DNA of 35,110 bases from Desulfobacteraceae bacterium (GCA_016783065.1 JADHXI010000014.1:1-35110); one strand, 5' to 3'. Shown: positions 1 to 7,706, numbered from the stretch's first letter. The notes: a model not told the origin generated them from the letters alone. A program made the numbers and translations.

Positions 1-69
1 GGGTTGCTTGAAGCGATAACCCAGTGCATTACAAAGCGTTTCAAGTCCGGATTTGGAGGCATCGTCCAT
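1..69 (-). CDS. rnc: Ribonuclease III, N-terminal fragment (runs off the left edge)
   Basis: Read on the minus strand from the ATG at 67-69, 23 codons stay open to the window edge. The peptide contains LETLCNALGYRFKQP, which resembles the start of RNase III, where an L-x-x-L...LGY-x-F-x-x-P stretch precedes the THRS motif. RNase III is the double-strand-specific endonuclease that processes rRNA and mRNA. The in-frame codon just upstream leads quickly to a TGA, so this ATG is the only reasonable start. The ribosome site is weak (AGG about 11 nt upstream). Only the first 23 residues are visible and no catalytic residue is in view, so the call rests on a short similarity and could be wrong. It is divergent from pyrR. 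Confidence 0.45.
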   Translation of the reverse strand, partial: MDDASKSGLETLCNALGYRFKQP

Positions 70-285
70 GGCATTAAGGCCTAGATTTGGAGATCATGGT
101 CCATTACGGATAAAGACCAGGCATTTTCCCAACCGTAGCCAAATTTTACAAGAGGGCTCATACATTTTCAAGTCAAGAAAAATAGATAGGTCAGATGGGG
201 AAAAATTGTATTATTTATTTGACTTATTTGAAAGAGTTAATTATAAATTCCGGCTTTCCTCAAAAACAAAAAGGAAGATATTTTT
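70..285. other. Intergenic region between the left-edge gene and pyrR
   Basis: AT-rich spacer with no convincing gene. A 78-codon open frame at 53-289 lacks a recognisable product and a ribosome site. The pyrR promoter lies at its right end. Confidence 0.5.
219..247 (+). promoter_or_regulatory. Sigma-70 type promoter for pyrR
   Basis: TTGACT at 219-224 and TATAAA at 242-247 are separated by exactly 17 nt. Transcription would start near 254 and give a leader of about 30 nt, with the ribosome site AAGGAAG at 271-277. The leader is too short for an attenuator of the Bacillus pyr type. Confidence 0.7.
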
Positions 286-834
286 ATGAAGAAGTCGGTC
301 ATCTTGAAAGAGGAAGATATCTCCGCAAAGATCCAAAAAATGGCTAAGGAGATTTTGGAGAAAAATCGTTCAGTGGATGACATCGTCCTGGTTGGTATTC
401 GAACAGGGGGTGCATTTCTGGCTGAGCGGCTCCAGGCGGCTATTTCTTCCCTTGGGGTGTCACCGCCCCCTTTAGGAATTCTTGATATCACTCTGTATCG
501 TGACGACTGGACAAAGATCGCACCTACCCCCATCGTTGGAAAAACCGAGCTGCCATTCTCCATTTCCGACAGGGTGGTTGTCTTGGTGGATGACGTGCTC
601 TACACGGGAAGGACCGTGCGGGCAGCCATGGACGCCCTTATGGATTATGGCCGGCCCAGGAGGATTGAACTTGCCATCCTGGTGGACAGGGGAGATGTCT
701 TCAGGGAACTCCCCATTTCATCCAACTATGTGGGCTGGGTTTGGGGAACCGCACCAGAGGAGACCATAAATGTTTACCTCAAAGAGGCCGGATCTCATGA
801 TCACGTGGCCATTGAGGAAAAAAAGGCGGCCTGA
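286..834 (+). CDS. pyrR: PyrR, uracil phosphoribosyltransferase / pyrimidine regulator
   Basis: This 182-residue protein belongs to the PyrR branch of type I phosphoribosyltransferases. The PRPP-binding loop VVVLVDDVLYTGRT lies at residues 97-110, and an upstream GIRTGG segment at 37-42 is typical of the family. PyrR makes UMP from uracil and PRPP and, in some bacteria, binds pyr mRNA to control attenuation. No pyr biosynthesis gene is nearby, so any regulatory role here is unproven. Length matches the family's usual 175-185 residues. The ATG has a good ribosome site (AAGGAAG). A GTG-started gene follows after 2 nt, so the two are probably co-transcribed. The acidic and basic tail EEKKAA is a short lineage-specific end. 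Confidence 0.88.
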   Translation: MKKSVILKEEDISAKIQKMAKEILEKNRSVDDIVLVGIRTGGAFLAERLQAAISSLGVSPPPLGILDITLYRDDWTKIAPTPIVGKTELPFSISDRVVVLVDDVLYTGRTVRAAMDALMDYGRPRRIELAILVDRGDVFRELPISSNYVGWVWGTAPEETINVYLKEAGSHDHVAIEEKKAA

Positions 835-836
835 CA

Positions 837-2033
837 GTGCGGCGTAAAAAGAAATTAAAGAAAAAATCTGCTTCCCCCGCCTTACAACCCTCGGAAGTGA
901 GTCTCCTTACTTCAATTCTTCAAGACCTCGGAAGTGCAGATCCACAGCAGATTGTTGCCAGAGTTCCAAACGCCCTCCTCGCCCGGGTACTTATTGAGCG
1001 CCTCCCGCTGGCTGAATCCTCTGTTCCTTTGATATCCGCCCTAGAAGAGGGGTTTGAGGATAAGCAGGTACGTAAGGCGGTAAGGCGGGTCCTTTTCAAA
1101 CTCGACAAAAAGGGGATCTCTGTCGGTGATTTTCATGACGGAGGAGGGGCCGTTGCCCCTGTTTTGAAACCCCCGAAAGAGGAAGAGCCGGTTGCCTTTC
1201 TTGGGCCCTTGGACATGACGGGGACCAGACCGTTTTTGATAACATTGAGTCGGACGATGAGGGGCATTGACATAGGAATGGGAATCGTCTCTGGCGAGGG
1301 GGGAATGCAACACATACTGTACGGAACCTTCAGCAAGAAATGGCTGAAAGGGATTCAGGAACAAATCGCCCAAGAATCCGGGCCCCTCGTGGAGACCAGC
1401 CTGGCCCATGCCACCACTATTCTTGAAGATGCCTACCAACGGCATCTGGAGGTCCATTCAGATGCTCCCGAGGATTATCTTGAACTGAGACCCAGGTTGT
1501 TGGATAAGACCTCACCCCTTGATGCCCCGCCAATCTATGAGTTCATATCTGAGGACTCAATCTCTCCAGACCTCTTGACAGATTCACAGATAGAGAAATT
1601 GTTTCAGCATGAATTGATGGCGTCATGGGTTGTGGATTTTGAGGAACTCAGCCCTTTCATGGAGGATATCTCCAAGGCGGATGACAGCCCGATTATATTG
1701 ACGGGGGCCCAGAAGTCGACGCGGTTCAGGGAGATAGAGGAGAAATGCATGGAGGAGCTTTTTCCTGCCCCCAAACGGGCCGTACTGAAAAGCAGGTTTG
1801 AAGAAATGGCCTATATGTTTTTGAAGCTGGACCTGGAAGATTATTCCAGACTCTCCCTTGCCGCGGCGCTGAGTATGGATGAAGAGGAGTCAATTTTGTG
1901 GAAGAACCCTGTGATTGAGCGCATTGTTAAACACAGCTTTGATTTGTACAGGGAGATATTGGAAAGGGGCGGCTCAGAAGAGGCTGGTGAAGAGGAATTG
2001 GAAGACCGTTCTCCCGGCATCATAACCCCCTGA
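837..2033 (+). CDS. Conserved-looking protein of unknown function (398 aa)
   Basis: The gene starts at GTG 837, two bases after the pyrR stop, so translation is probably coupled. The first 15 residues are strongly basic (MRRKKKLKKKSASPA), followed by a helical region of about 90 residues that could form HEAT-like repeats, then a central alpha/beta part. The C-terminal 25 residues are acidic (GGSEEAGEEELEDRS). There is no signal peptide or membrane segment, so the protein is probably cytoplasmic. The basic start would suit RNA or ribosome contact, but that is a guess. I do not recognise the family. Codon use resembles its neighbours and the frame is intact over 1.2 kb, which supports a real gene. 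Confidence 0.75.
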   Translation: MRRKKKLKKKSASPALQPSEVSLLTSILQDLGSADPQQIVARVPNALLARVLIERLPLAESSVPLISALEEGFEDKQVRKAVRRVLFKLDKKGISVGDFHDGGGAVAPVLKPPKEEEPVAFLGPLDMTGTRPFLITLSRTMRGIDIGMGIVSGEGGMQHILYGTFSKKWLKGIQEQIAQESGPLVETSLAHATTILEDAYQRHLEVHSDAPEDYLELRPRLLDKTSPLDAPPIYEFISEDSISPDLLTDSQIEKLFQHELMASWVVDFEELSPFMEDISKADDSPIILTGAQKSTRFREIEEKCMEELFPAPKRAVLKSRFEEMAYMFLKLDLEDYSRLSLAAALSMDEEESILWKNPVIERIVKHSFDLYREILERGGSEEAGEEELEDRSPGIITP

Positions 2034-2045
2034 AAAAGGAGCAGG

Positions 2046-2297
2046 CGTTCACGGGTTCAAAGGTTCAGGGGTTCAAGGTTCCATTGTCATCCCAGGACCG
2101 CATTTGGGATGCGTATTTACGAGAAAAGCGTCAGGCTTGGTCATGCCTAATCCAAGATTTGGAGCCAAATTGGCAAATACTTGGGAAAATGAGCATTTTT
2201 GACGTGGACTTCGGGTCTTCAATCCCTTCTTTGTCCTTAACCCGGAACGTTGAACCTGTCGAAGATCCCGCTGCGCGGGGAACCTTTGAACGGTTAC
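2046..2297. repeat. Fold-back repeat family A, copy 1
   Basis: A segment of about 250 bp closely matched by 30042-30270 in the same orientation. Both copies start with CGTTCACG followed by iterated GGTTCA units and end with AACG(G/A)TTAC. The start and end are inverted relative to each other: the reverse complement of the end also reads as CGTTCA...GGTTCA units. Shared inner blocks include ATTTACGAGAAAA, GAGCATTTTTGA / AAGCATTTTTGA and GACTTCGGGTCTTCAAT. It sits directly upstream of the yjbQ ribosome site. Open frames inside it are not convincing genes. Confidence 0.85.
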
Positions 2298-2312
2298 AAA
2301 AAGGAGAAAGTC

Positions 2313-2705
2313 ATGCCCGTCACAATTTCCGTGAGAACCGATTCAAGAATCCAGATGGTAGATATCACTGCCTCGGTTCAAGGGGAGGTCTCAAAGGCCG
2401 GTGTGTCCGATGGCATCTGTGTCGTCTATGTCCTGCACACCACAGCAGGGATAACAATCAATGAAGGCGCGGACCCTGCTGTTTGCCAGGATATAATTGC
2501 AAAGCTTAATGAGCTTGTACCCCCAAATGCCGGTTACCGTCACATGGAAGGAAATGCGGACAGCCATATCAAGGCGTCACTCATGGGCAGTTCTGTAACT
2601 TTGTTGGTTGAAAATGGCCGGCTTGTTCTTGGGACTTGGCAGAAGATCTTTTTCTGTGAGTTCGATGGCCCTAGATCGCGGAGGGTGTACATTAAAGTGA
2701 GCTAA
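2313..2705 (+). CDS. yjbQ: YjbQ / UPF0047 family protein (secondary thiamine-phosphate synthase type)
   Basis: A 130-residue protein with the family's two signature stretches: HTTAGITINEGADP near residues 42-55 and GNADSHIKASLMGSS near 82-96. Length fits the usual 130-140. In E. coli, YjbQ has weak thiamine-phosphate synthase activity in vivo; the true role of the family is unclear. I chose ATG 2313 because AAGGAG ends 6 nt before it and the preceding 21 codons of the open frame lie inside repeat A. No partner gene is evident, and the gene on the right is on the other strand. Confidence 0.88.
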   Translation: MPVTISVRTDSRIQMVDITASVQGEVSKAGVSDGICVVYVLHTTAGITINEGADPAVCQDIIAKLNELVPPNAGYRHMEGNADSHIKASLMGSSVTLLVENGRLVLGTWQKIFFCEFDGPRSRRVYIKVS

Positions 2706-2738
2706 GGAAGCTCTGACAAAGACTTGGCACAGGGGCGG

Positions 2739-2816
2739 CTAATTGTCCTCAATCATTGCAACCGTTTTCTCGATGTTCTTTTTTTCATCGACTAAAAACG
2801 AGTCCTTACCGCTCAT
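2739..2816 (-). pseudogene. 25-codon open frame overlapping the nucleotidyltransferase stop; possible HEPN remnant
   Basis: ATG at 2814-2816 overlaps the end of the nucleotidyltransferase gene (GAGCGGTAA). The frame reads MSGKDSFLVDEKKNIEKTVA and six further residues before a TAG. Nucleotidyltransferases of this small type normally form a two-gene module with a HEPN/DUF86 partner whose start overlaps in just this way. The peptide is helical and charged like a HEPN start but is far too short to be functional. It could equally be chance. Confidence 0.25.
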
Positions 2817-3078
2817 ATATACTAACCCCCTTTGCACGGACAATTGAAGCTATGGGTGTGTCCTGCGATAGGTCAACAAGATCAACAGGTTTCGGAAGCG
2901 CCATAAAAAGGCGGGCATAGAACTTGAAAAACATCTCTGGTGGAATTCCTTCAACGGCCAAGTCAATATCTCGGGCAAGAGGATCATCTTCAAGCGAAGA
3001 GCCAAAAATCCATACCGCCTTTACATCAAACTCTCGGGCACATGCCCTGATGGTTTCTTCCATTTCAGTTGAAATCAT
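2806..3078 (-). CDS. Small nucleotidyltransferase-domain protein (MNT type)
   Basis: A 90-residue minimal nucleotidyltransferase. The motif FGSSLEDDPLARDIDLAV at residues 25-42 carries the GS and the D-x-D pair (D37, D39) that bind metal and nucleotide; a further Asp lies in VDLVDL near residues 66-69. In MntA/HepT-type toxin-antitoxin pairs, such a protein AMPylates and neutralises a HEPN RNase. Here no intact HEPN gene follows, only a 25-codon frame. ATG 3078 has GAGAGGG upstream at a good distance. The gene could be an orphan antitoxin or a housekeeping MNT protein. Confidence 0.75.
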   Translation of the reverse strand: MISTEMEETIRACAREFDVKAVWIFGSSLEDDPLARDIDLAVEGIPPEMFFKFYARLFMALPKPVDLVDLSQDTPIASIVRAKGVSIYER

Positions 3079-3235
3079 ATGACCCTCTCTTTCTTATCAA
3101 CCTCTTTTTCACGAGCGTAGATTAGTGCTTATTGCCCAATAGTCTTTGCCGTTCGTTGCCATGATTGAAATCTATCCAGAATTGGTCAAATGGTCAAGGG
3201 AACAACACTTATTGCATCTTTGAGAGGTATTTCTT

Positions 3236-4093
3236 TCAAATAAGCTTCACCGCCTGCGGGTCCAATCCTGTGTCATGCAGCCAAACCTGAATCGCTTTGT
3301 AAAGGAGGTGATAATATTTTTCTGTCCCGCCTAAGCCCCTCCTGCCAAAATAGTAATTGATTTCCAAGAAAAGGGGGTCAGGGTCTTTTTCAGCGATGGG
3401 GAACACAAAGTCAATGGCTGCCAGATTGATTCCCGTCTCTTTGGCCAGGATCTCGGTTTGAGCCGTTGCCTTTTTCTGAAGATCCGGCCGCCAGTCATGA
3501 TCGATGATTGCTCCCCGGCTGATGGTGGTTATGTTTTGGCCCGGTCTCTCGGGACGTTTCCAGTAGGTGATGAACTGCTTACCGATAATAACCGCCCTCA
3601 ACACATTCCCTCGGCATGGGATGGCGTCCTGTGTAATAAAACCCTTTTGTCCTTCAGCTTCCAGCCGGGCCAGAAAGGACAAAGCCTTTGATAATGAGGC
3701 ACTCTCCTCCACCAGGTATACGCCCTCTGCTTCGTGCCCCTTATCCTTTTTGATAAAAAAGGGCAGTTCATGAGGAAAGAGCCCGGGGTCGGGGTGAGCG
3801 TCTGTGAACTCCTTGACGGTGTTCCAGATCAATGTTTGGGGGTGCATGCAGCCGTAGTCTCTGCAGAGAAGGGCCTGCCCGATCTTGCCGGGATACTTGA
3901 AACGCATTTCATAGTTTGGAAATATGCGGGCCTTGGATCCGGAGCAGGCCTTATACAGCTCATGGGTCTTCCCCTGGGGGAGGATAATAGCATCTGCTTT
4001 CCGGACCCATTTGAGGTCACTTGAATCAAGGGTCCGGACCCCAAGAATAACCTGGGCGTCTGCGTCAATGCATGGATGAAAGGACAGGATCAT
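3236..4093 (-). CDS. ATP-grasp domain protein, RimK-like
   Basis: A 285-residue protein with ATP-grasp features. FFIKKDKGHEAEGVYLVEE near residues 131-150 looks like the ATP-binding lysine strand and glycine-rich loop. FLEINYYFGRRGLGG near 242-256 matches the Mg-binding E-x-N motif. RimK-like ligases join an acid to an amine at the cost of ATP. The N-terminal 70 residues look like a pre-ATP-grasp domain. The substrate is unknown. The ribosome site upstream of ATG 4093 is weak. The next gene on this strand (nucleotidyltransferase) starts 158 nt downstream, so the link between the two is loose. Confidence 0.7.
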   Translation of the reverse strand: MILSFHPCIDADAQVILGVRTLDSSDLKWVRKADAIILPQGKTHELYKACSGSKARIFPNYEMRFKYPGKIGQALLCRDYGCMHPQTLIWNTVKEFTDAHPDPGLFPHELPFFIKKDKGHEAEGVYLVEESASLSKALSFLARLEAEGQKGFITQDAIPCRGNVLRAVIIGKQFITYWKRPERPGQNITTISRGAIIDHDWRPDLQKKATAQTEILAKETGINLAAIDFVFPIAEKDPDPLFLEINYYFGRRGLGGTEKYYHLLYKAIQVWLHDTGLDPQAVKLI

Positions 4094-4146
4094 AGGGAGT
4101 CTTGGGTTGCGGATTTCGTTGCAAATTATTTGAAGAGAAAATCCAA

Positions 4147-4241
4147 TTTCAGGTACTTGTCAATCGACAATTTTACCCCGTTCAATTCCCAAGGACAGCG
4201 CAGCGTATTGAACCGGGGCGCCAATAGTCAATTTTCAATCC
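4147..4241. repeat. Fold-back repeat family B, copy 1
   Basis: About 95 bp, almost identical to the two halves of 30293-30429. It contains an inverted pair: CCCCGTTCAAT near 4177-4187 against ATTGAACCGGGG near 4207-4218, separated by a core of about 20 nt including AAGGACAGCGCAGCG. It lies just upstream of the fmdB promoter. Confidence 0.85.
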
Positions 4242-4247
4242 CATGGT

Positions 4248-4276
4248 TTGACTTTGCCGTTCTTAAGAATTATAGT
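4248..4276 (+). promoter_or_regulatory. Sigma-70 type promoter for the fmdB-like operon
   Basis: TTGACT at 4248-4253 and TATAGT at 4271-4276 are spaced by 17 nt. The ribosome site GGAG lies just before ATG 4315. Repeat B ends 6 nt upstream of the -35 box. Confidence 0.65.
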
Positions 4277-4314
4277 TTTTGAGTTATTTTATCCCATAAT
4301 TCAGGAGTAAAACA

Positions 4315-4560
4315 ATGCCAATCTTTGAATTTCGATGTGTTGAATGCGGTGAGGTCTCTGAAAAACTCTTTTTGGGCTCAGATGAAAAGGTGAAAATGGC
4401 CTGCCCCAACTGCAATTCCCAGACCCTTGAGCGGGTGGTCAGCAGGACCAACTATGCCATTGGCGCAGGACCTGGAGGGAATCAGCCCAAGATCACAGCA
4501 AAATCGTGCGGTCCCTCTAACCAATGCATGACCCTTGACTTGCCCGGGCCAGCCAAATGA
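4315..4560 (+). CDS. FmdB-type zinc ribbon protein
   Basis: An 81-residue protein starting MPIFEFRCVECG, the hallmark of FmdB/CxxC regulatory proteins. The zinc ribbon uses C8, C11, C30 and C33. After residue 45 comes a flexible tail with two more cysteines (KSCGPSNQC). Such proteins are common next to metabolic and redox genes; the proposed regulatory role is weakly supported. The gene starts a three-gene operon: its TGA overlaps the ATG of the next gene by 4 nt. Confidence 0.85.
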   Translation: MPIFEFRCVECGEVSEKLFLGSDEKVKMACPNCNSQTLERVVSRTNYAIGAGPGGNQPKITAKSCGPSNQCMTLDLPGPAK

Positions 4561-4814
4561 CAGAACCATCTGCCGCAGTCTTGATCAAGCATGAACTGGA
4601 TGATGAGGATAAGGCATACATTAATGAGATCTTTCTAGATGAGGTGGTGGCAAAGCTCCAAAAAATGGATGCTCGGATCGGTACCCTCAATTGTAATTTT
4701 GCAGGAGATCAGTACAGAAACTGGAATATCCTCTTCAGATCGAAGGGACCGGGTTTTGAAATTGTGGACTTTGAATATGATGAGGATTCAGATGGCATAG
4801 ATCTGGATCTTTAA
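4557..4814 (+). CDS. Small acidic protein of unknown function (85 aa)
   Basis: The ATG overlaps the stop of the zinc ribbon gene (ATGA), which points to translational coupling. The protein is acidic, ending FEYDEDSDGIDLDL, with a central alpha/beta pattern and one cysteine (LNCNF). I do not recognise a family. No signal or membrane segment is seen, so it should be cytoplasmic. Its place between two zinc-binding proteins suggests a shared task, but nothing in the sequence tells which. Confidence 0.7.
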   Translation: MTEPSAAVLIKHELDDEDKAYINEIFLDEVVAKLQKMDARIGTLNCNFAGDQYRNWNILFRSKGPGFEIVDFEYDEDSDGIDLDL

Positions 4815-4840
4815 CAATCAAGCCAGGAAAACCTATTCTT

Positions 4841-5950
4841 TTGACTTCAAGAACCATGGAAAGCAGATTTTTGGGAAGAGATATTATTGACAAACCCACC
4901 TGCCCCTTTTGCGGGACATTGATCGATTCGCCAAAGGAACTGGCAACGCGGATGCCCCACGAGATGCCGGTTGGATCCTGTTCCTGCGGCGCGGTGTATG
5001 CATGCGATGAGACAGGGCACAACCTGGGTTCCGCCATGATCGAGGCCCTTGTATTCGGGTGCAACATGGATTGGGATCTGGCCTGGGGGCTTTTGCCGGA
5101 AGAGGACTACCTGGAGAAACTGGTAGAGAATTATGACCTTGAGTCCCATCTCATTGTACATGGGGGCGTCTATGGGGGGCGGGGTATTTCCGGTGTCCTT
5201 TATTTCATCAGACTCCATCAGGACGTCCGTGAGGTCACTGGGGAAGGTGTAGAACGACAGATGGAGATGGCGACCGCTGTTTCACAGGGGTCATCTTCAA
5301 GGAAAAAGGGGAGAAAGCCTTTCTCGAAGAAAGAGGTTGAGGCCTTAGTCAGAGAATACAGGGTAGAAGAGATCCTGGGATTGGCTAAACAGGACAAACG
5401 AATCATCAGAGATTTGCAGCGTCTCCTCTATTCCGTGGATAGAGAGCTTAGGTGGAGGGCAGCAGATGCCTTGGGAAAAGCATGTGAACTTATCGCCCTG
5501 AATGATCCCGGGAGCATATCCAGACTCCTCCAGGGTTTATTTACCTCACTGACTGATACGGCTGCATCAAGCTGGGGATCTTTGGATGCCATTGGTGAGA
5601 TTATCAGGAACAGCCCCGAGCAGTTTGCCGGATATATCCCTCAGCTTTATCACCTGTCAGGGGAGAGGGCATTGCTTTCAGAAGTTCTTCGGGCCTTAGG
5701 CAGGATTGCTGAAAAAAGACCCGATCTCATCCGAAAAACCGCCTATCAGTTCATCCCACTTTTGCAGGACCCTAATCCTGAGATCCGGGGTTATGCTGCC
5801 AAACTCTTAGGCAATCTGGATGCGCATGAGGCAAAGGAGGATTTAGCAAAGCTCGCGAATGATCCTTCAGCCCTTGAACTGTTTGAGGCTGGAACATTAG
5901 AAGAGCGCACCGTGAGCCAAATAGCCTCTGAAGCCCTTCGCAAGTTGTAA
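4841..5950 (+). CDS. Zinc-knuckle plus HEAT-repeat protein, resembling the DVU0298 family
   Basis: The N-terminal domain (residues 1-110) has CPFCG at 21-25 and CSCG at 47-50, a likely zinc site. After a basic linker (RKKGRKPFSKKE) come helical HEAT-like repeats from about residue 170 to the end, with pairs such as DRELRWRAADALGKA and NPEIRGYAAKLLGNL. I associate this architecture with the DVU0298 family, which is typical of sulfate reducers, but this is from memory. HEAT domains usually mediate protein contacts. The start is uncertain: TTG 4841 has AGGA 13 nt upstream, while ATG 4856 has no clear site. It is the third gene of the operon, 26 nt after the 85-aa gene. Confidence 0.75.
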   Translation: MTSRTMESRFLGRDIIDKPTCPFCGTLIDSPKELATRMPHEMPVGSCSCGAVYACDETGHNLGSAMIEALVFGCNMDWDLAWGLLPEEDYLEKLVENYDLESHLIVHGGVYGGRGISGVLYFIRLHQDVREVTGEGVERQMEMATAVSQGSSSRKKGRKPFSKKEVEALVREYRVEEILGLAKQDKRIIRDLQRLLYSVDRELRWRAADALGKACELIALNDPGSISRLLQGLFTSLTDTAASSWGSLDAIGEIIRNSPEQFAGYIPQLYHLSGERALLSEVLRALGRIAEKRPDLIRKTAYQFIPLLQDPNPEIRGYAAKLLGNLDAHEAKEDLAKLANDPSALELFEAGTLEERTVSQIASEALRKL

Positions 5951-6110
5951 TTGTCAAGCACCTTCTTTCTGCCCCGGACGGGGACAACCCGGTCGAGTCC
6001 CATGCGCTTATCAGACCCTTCTCAAATCCTTTGGCCAGCAAGCCTTTAGTCCCCTGCTGACCTGTGCAAACAGGAGGGTGAAGGCGACCGTTCACGATGG
6101 AGGCATCGCA
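5951..6110. other. Intergenic region between convergent genes, with hairpins
   Basis: Two potential stems: CCCCGGACGGGG near 5973-5984, and TGGCCAGCA / TGCTGACC near 6032-6062 with GC-rich stems. Neither has a U-tract, so I do not call a terminator. No tRNA or SRP RNA signature is present. Confidence 0.35.
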
Positions 6111-6761
6111 TCACCTATTTCTACCGGATTCTTCAAGGGTTTCGTTTAGGAGATCTTCTAGGGGAGTATTGATGGCCTTTGAAACAGAGATTAGAAACGA
6201 TGCCCTGTCCAGGTCTTTGTTTCCGGCACCTTCCAGAAGTTCCTTTGACAGGGCAAAAAGATCCCGATGAACACTGTCAAGATCAAAAAGGGGATAAGAT
6301 TTTTCCCCTTTGAATGCTGTCTTGCCGCAGACCCGTGCCTTTCCCTGGATCGCCGTGGGGATTCCATAAACGTGACATGTGACGGGGCGGTGAGGGTAGA
6401 GGACGCATTGCTGGGTTTCATCCAGTAGCGGACATCTGATTCTTTCCTTTGCCATGATAACGGTGCTCATTCGCGGGTCATCTTTATAGCGCCTCAGTTT
6501 CTGTTCTAATCTCCTGAGATCCCTGTCCGCCTCATCTCCCCGAAGGAGGGCTTTCCTCCTTACCTGGTTGTCTAATTTACTGAAATGGTGCCGGATGTAA
6601 GCCGCCTCAATCAGAAAAAGACCAAACACCGCATGGCAGCAATCAGAGCAATAGAGCTCACATTTTATGCAGGCGGGGTGCTCGTTTTCCATTTTCAGGA
6701 AGGCTTCATCGGCCCTGTTCGCTAAGAGTTCATAGCTCCGAAACAGTTGGGGGAGGTTCAT
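6111..6761 (-). CDS. YkgJ-family cysteine-cluster protein
   Basis: A 216-residue protein with a Cys-rich start, CIKCELYCSDCC at residues 31-42, and a second cluster RCPLLDETQQCVLYPHRPVTC in the middle. This C-x(n)-C...CP-L...C-x-x-Y-x-x-R-P-x-x-C pattern marks the YkgJ/UPF0153 family, thought to bind Zn or an Fe-S cluster; the function is not established. The first ATG overlaps the end of the upstream TPR gene by 4 nt, so the two are coupled. The pair lies beyond the terminator of the dsr operon, so it is either read through from dsr or has its own promoter. Confidence 0.82.
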   Translation of the reverse strand: MNLPQLFRSYELLANRADEAFLKMENEHPACIKCELYCSDCCHAVFGLFLIEAAYIRHHFSKLDNQVRRKALLRGDEADRDLRRLEQKLRRYKDDPRMSTVIMAKERIRCPLLDETQQCVLYPHRPVTCHVYGIPTAIQGKARVCGKTAFKGEKSYPLFDLDSVHRDLFALSKELLEGAGNKDLDRASFLISVSKAINTPLEDLLNETLEESGRNR

Positions 6762-7384
6762 TTTTGGCGGTAAGGCTCCAGTTTTTTAAGGAATTCAGGA
6801 TGAGGCTCGAATCCTAATGAGACAGCCTTGTCTAAGTGTTCAATGGCCTTTTTATACTCCTCGTTGCTGTAATAGGCAAAAGCGAGATTGTTTTGCCCCA
6901 AGGCAAAATCAGGCGCAAGGTCAACCATTTTTAGCCCGGTCTCGACCGCCTTGTCAGAGTCCTCCTTCTGCAGATAGGCATTGACCAGGTTGCTCCATGC
7001 CTGGGCGATCTCCGGGTTAAATTCAATGGCCTTGTTCAAGGCATCAATGGCTTCGTCTGTTCTGGTCATCTGAAGATAGGCAAACCCCAGGTTGGCATAC
7101 CCGCGTGCGAATCTCGGTTCAATCTCAATGGCCTTTTGGTTTGCCCCCACAACTTTTTCCAGTTCGCCCTTCTTGAAATAGATGTAACCCAGGTTGACCC
7201 ATGCTTCAAACATGCGGCCGCTGTTGGCAATGGCCTCATCAAAGGCCTCAATAGCTTCATCCAGTTTTCCCCGTTCCATAAGGGCAACACCAAGGTTGTA
7301 GCTCGAATTGGCGCATTCAGGGTTTTCAGACAGAATCGCCTTCTGTTGCGCTATGAATTCTTCTGAACATTGTGGTTCTTTCAT
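6758..7384 (-). CDS. Tetratricopeptide repeat protein
   Basis: A 208-residue protein made of about five TPR units; segments such as NLGVALMERGKLDEAIEAFD, NLGYIYFKKGELEKVVG and NLAFAYYSNEEYKKAIEHLD fit the 34-residue consensus. TPR proteins are scaffolds for protein complexes. I chose the ATG at 7384 (MKEPQ), preceded by GGGGTG, over a GTG four codons earlier. There is no signal peptide, so it should be cytoplasmic. It is translationally coupled to the Cys-cluster gene. Its position next to dsrD suggests, but does not show, a link to sulfite reduction. Confidence 0.85.
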   Translation of the reverse strand: MKEPQCSEEFIAQQKAILSENPECANSSYNLGVALMERGKLDEAIEAFDEAIANSGRMFEAWVNLGYIYFKKGELEKVVGANQKAIEIEPRFARGYANLGFAYLQMTRTDEAIDALNKAIEFNPEIAQAWSNLVNAYLQKEDSDKAVETGLKMVDLAPDFALGQNNLAFAYYSNEEYKKAIEHLDKAVSLGFEPHPEFLKKLEPYRQK

Positions 7385-7400
7385 TTGACACCCCACTAAA

Positions 7401-7436
7401 ACAAAACGAGGTCACCATCCGGCCCGGATGGCGACC
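7401..7436 (-). terminator. Intrinsic terminator of the dsrABD operon
   Basis: On the minus strand, GGTCGCCATCC - loop GGGCC - GGATGGTGACC forms an 11-bp stem with one G-U pair, followed by TCGTTTTGTTTTAG. It begins about 40 nt after the dsrD stop and ends before the TPR start codon. Confidence 0.85.
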
Positions 7437-7475
7437 CCAAGTGTTATGTTCCAAAATCAGGCTGAACAATCAGGC

Positions 7476-7706
7476 CTAATGGTCCTCGGTCTGACCGCGT
7501 CCTTTAAGGCCGTACATGGTAGTGCTCCCTGTGGAAAAATAGACCAGTTTTTCCTCATTTATAAGGGCAGTTGCAGCCTTTTTTACGGCCCTGGCCTTGA
7601 TATCGGGCATCACCTTTCTTACGGCCTTTTCCATATCATTAAAATAGAACTTGGTTTTCTTGCTCTTTTCAGCAAAATCAAGAATGGCCTGTTTGATATC
7701 GTCCAT
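7476..7706 (-). CDS. dsrD: DsrD, dissimilatory sulfite reductase activator
   Basis: A 76-residue protein matching DsrD in size and pattern: IKQAILDFAEKSKKTKFYFN, then helices ending in a beta wing (EEKLVYFSTGSTTMYGLKG). The known structure is a winged-helix fold; published work describes DsrD as an allosteric activator of DsrAB rather than a DNA binder. It has no cysteine, as is usual. A good ribosome site, AAGGAGT, precedes the ATG. It is the last gene of the dsrA-dsrB-dsrD operon, 31 nt after dsrB and just before the terminator. Presence of DsrD supports the reductive (sulfate-reducing) rather than the oxidative form of the Dsr pathway. Confidence 0.93.
   Translation of the reverse strand: MDDIKQAILDFAEKSKKTKFYFNDMEKAVRKVMPDIKARAVKKAATALINEEKLVYFSTGSTTMYGLKGRGQTEDH

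Noticed and set aside
53-289. 78-codon frame at the left end on the plus strand
   Set aside because: No ribosome site or family resemblance, and the pyrR promoter lies inside it.
2084-2464. 126-codon frame crossing repeat A and the start of yjbQ
   Set aside because: It lies in another frame over yjbQ and its first half is repeat DNA; the yjbQ frame has the family motifs and the ribosome site.
5960-6010. tRNA-like or SRP-RNA-like segment (CGGTCGAGTCCC)
   Set aside because: No acceptor stem, anticodon arm or GGAAGGAAGCAGC-type core can be folded around it.
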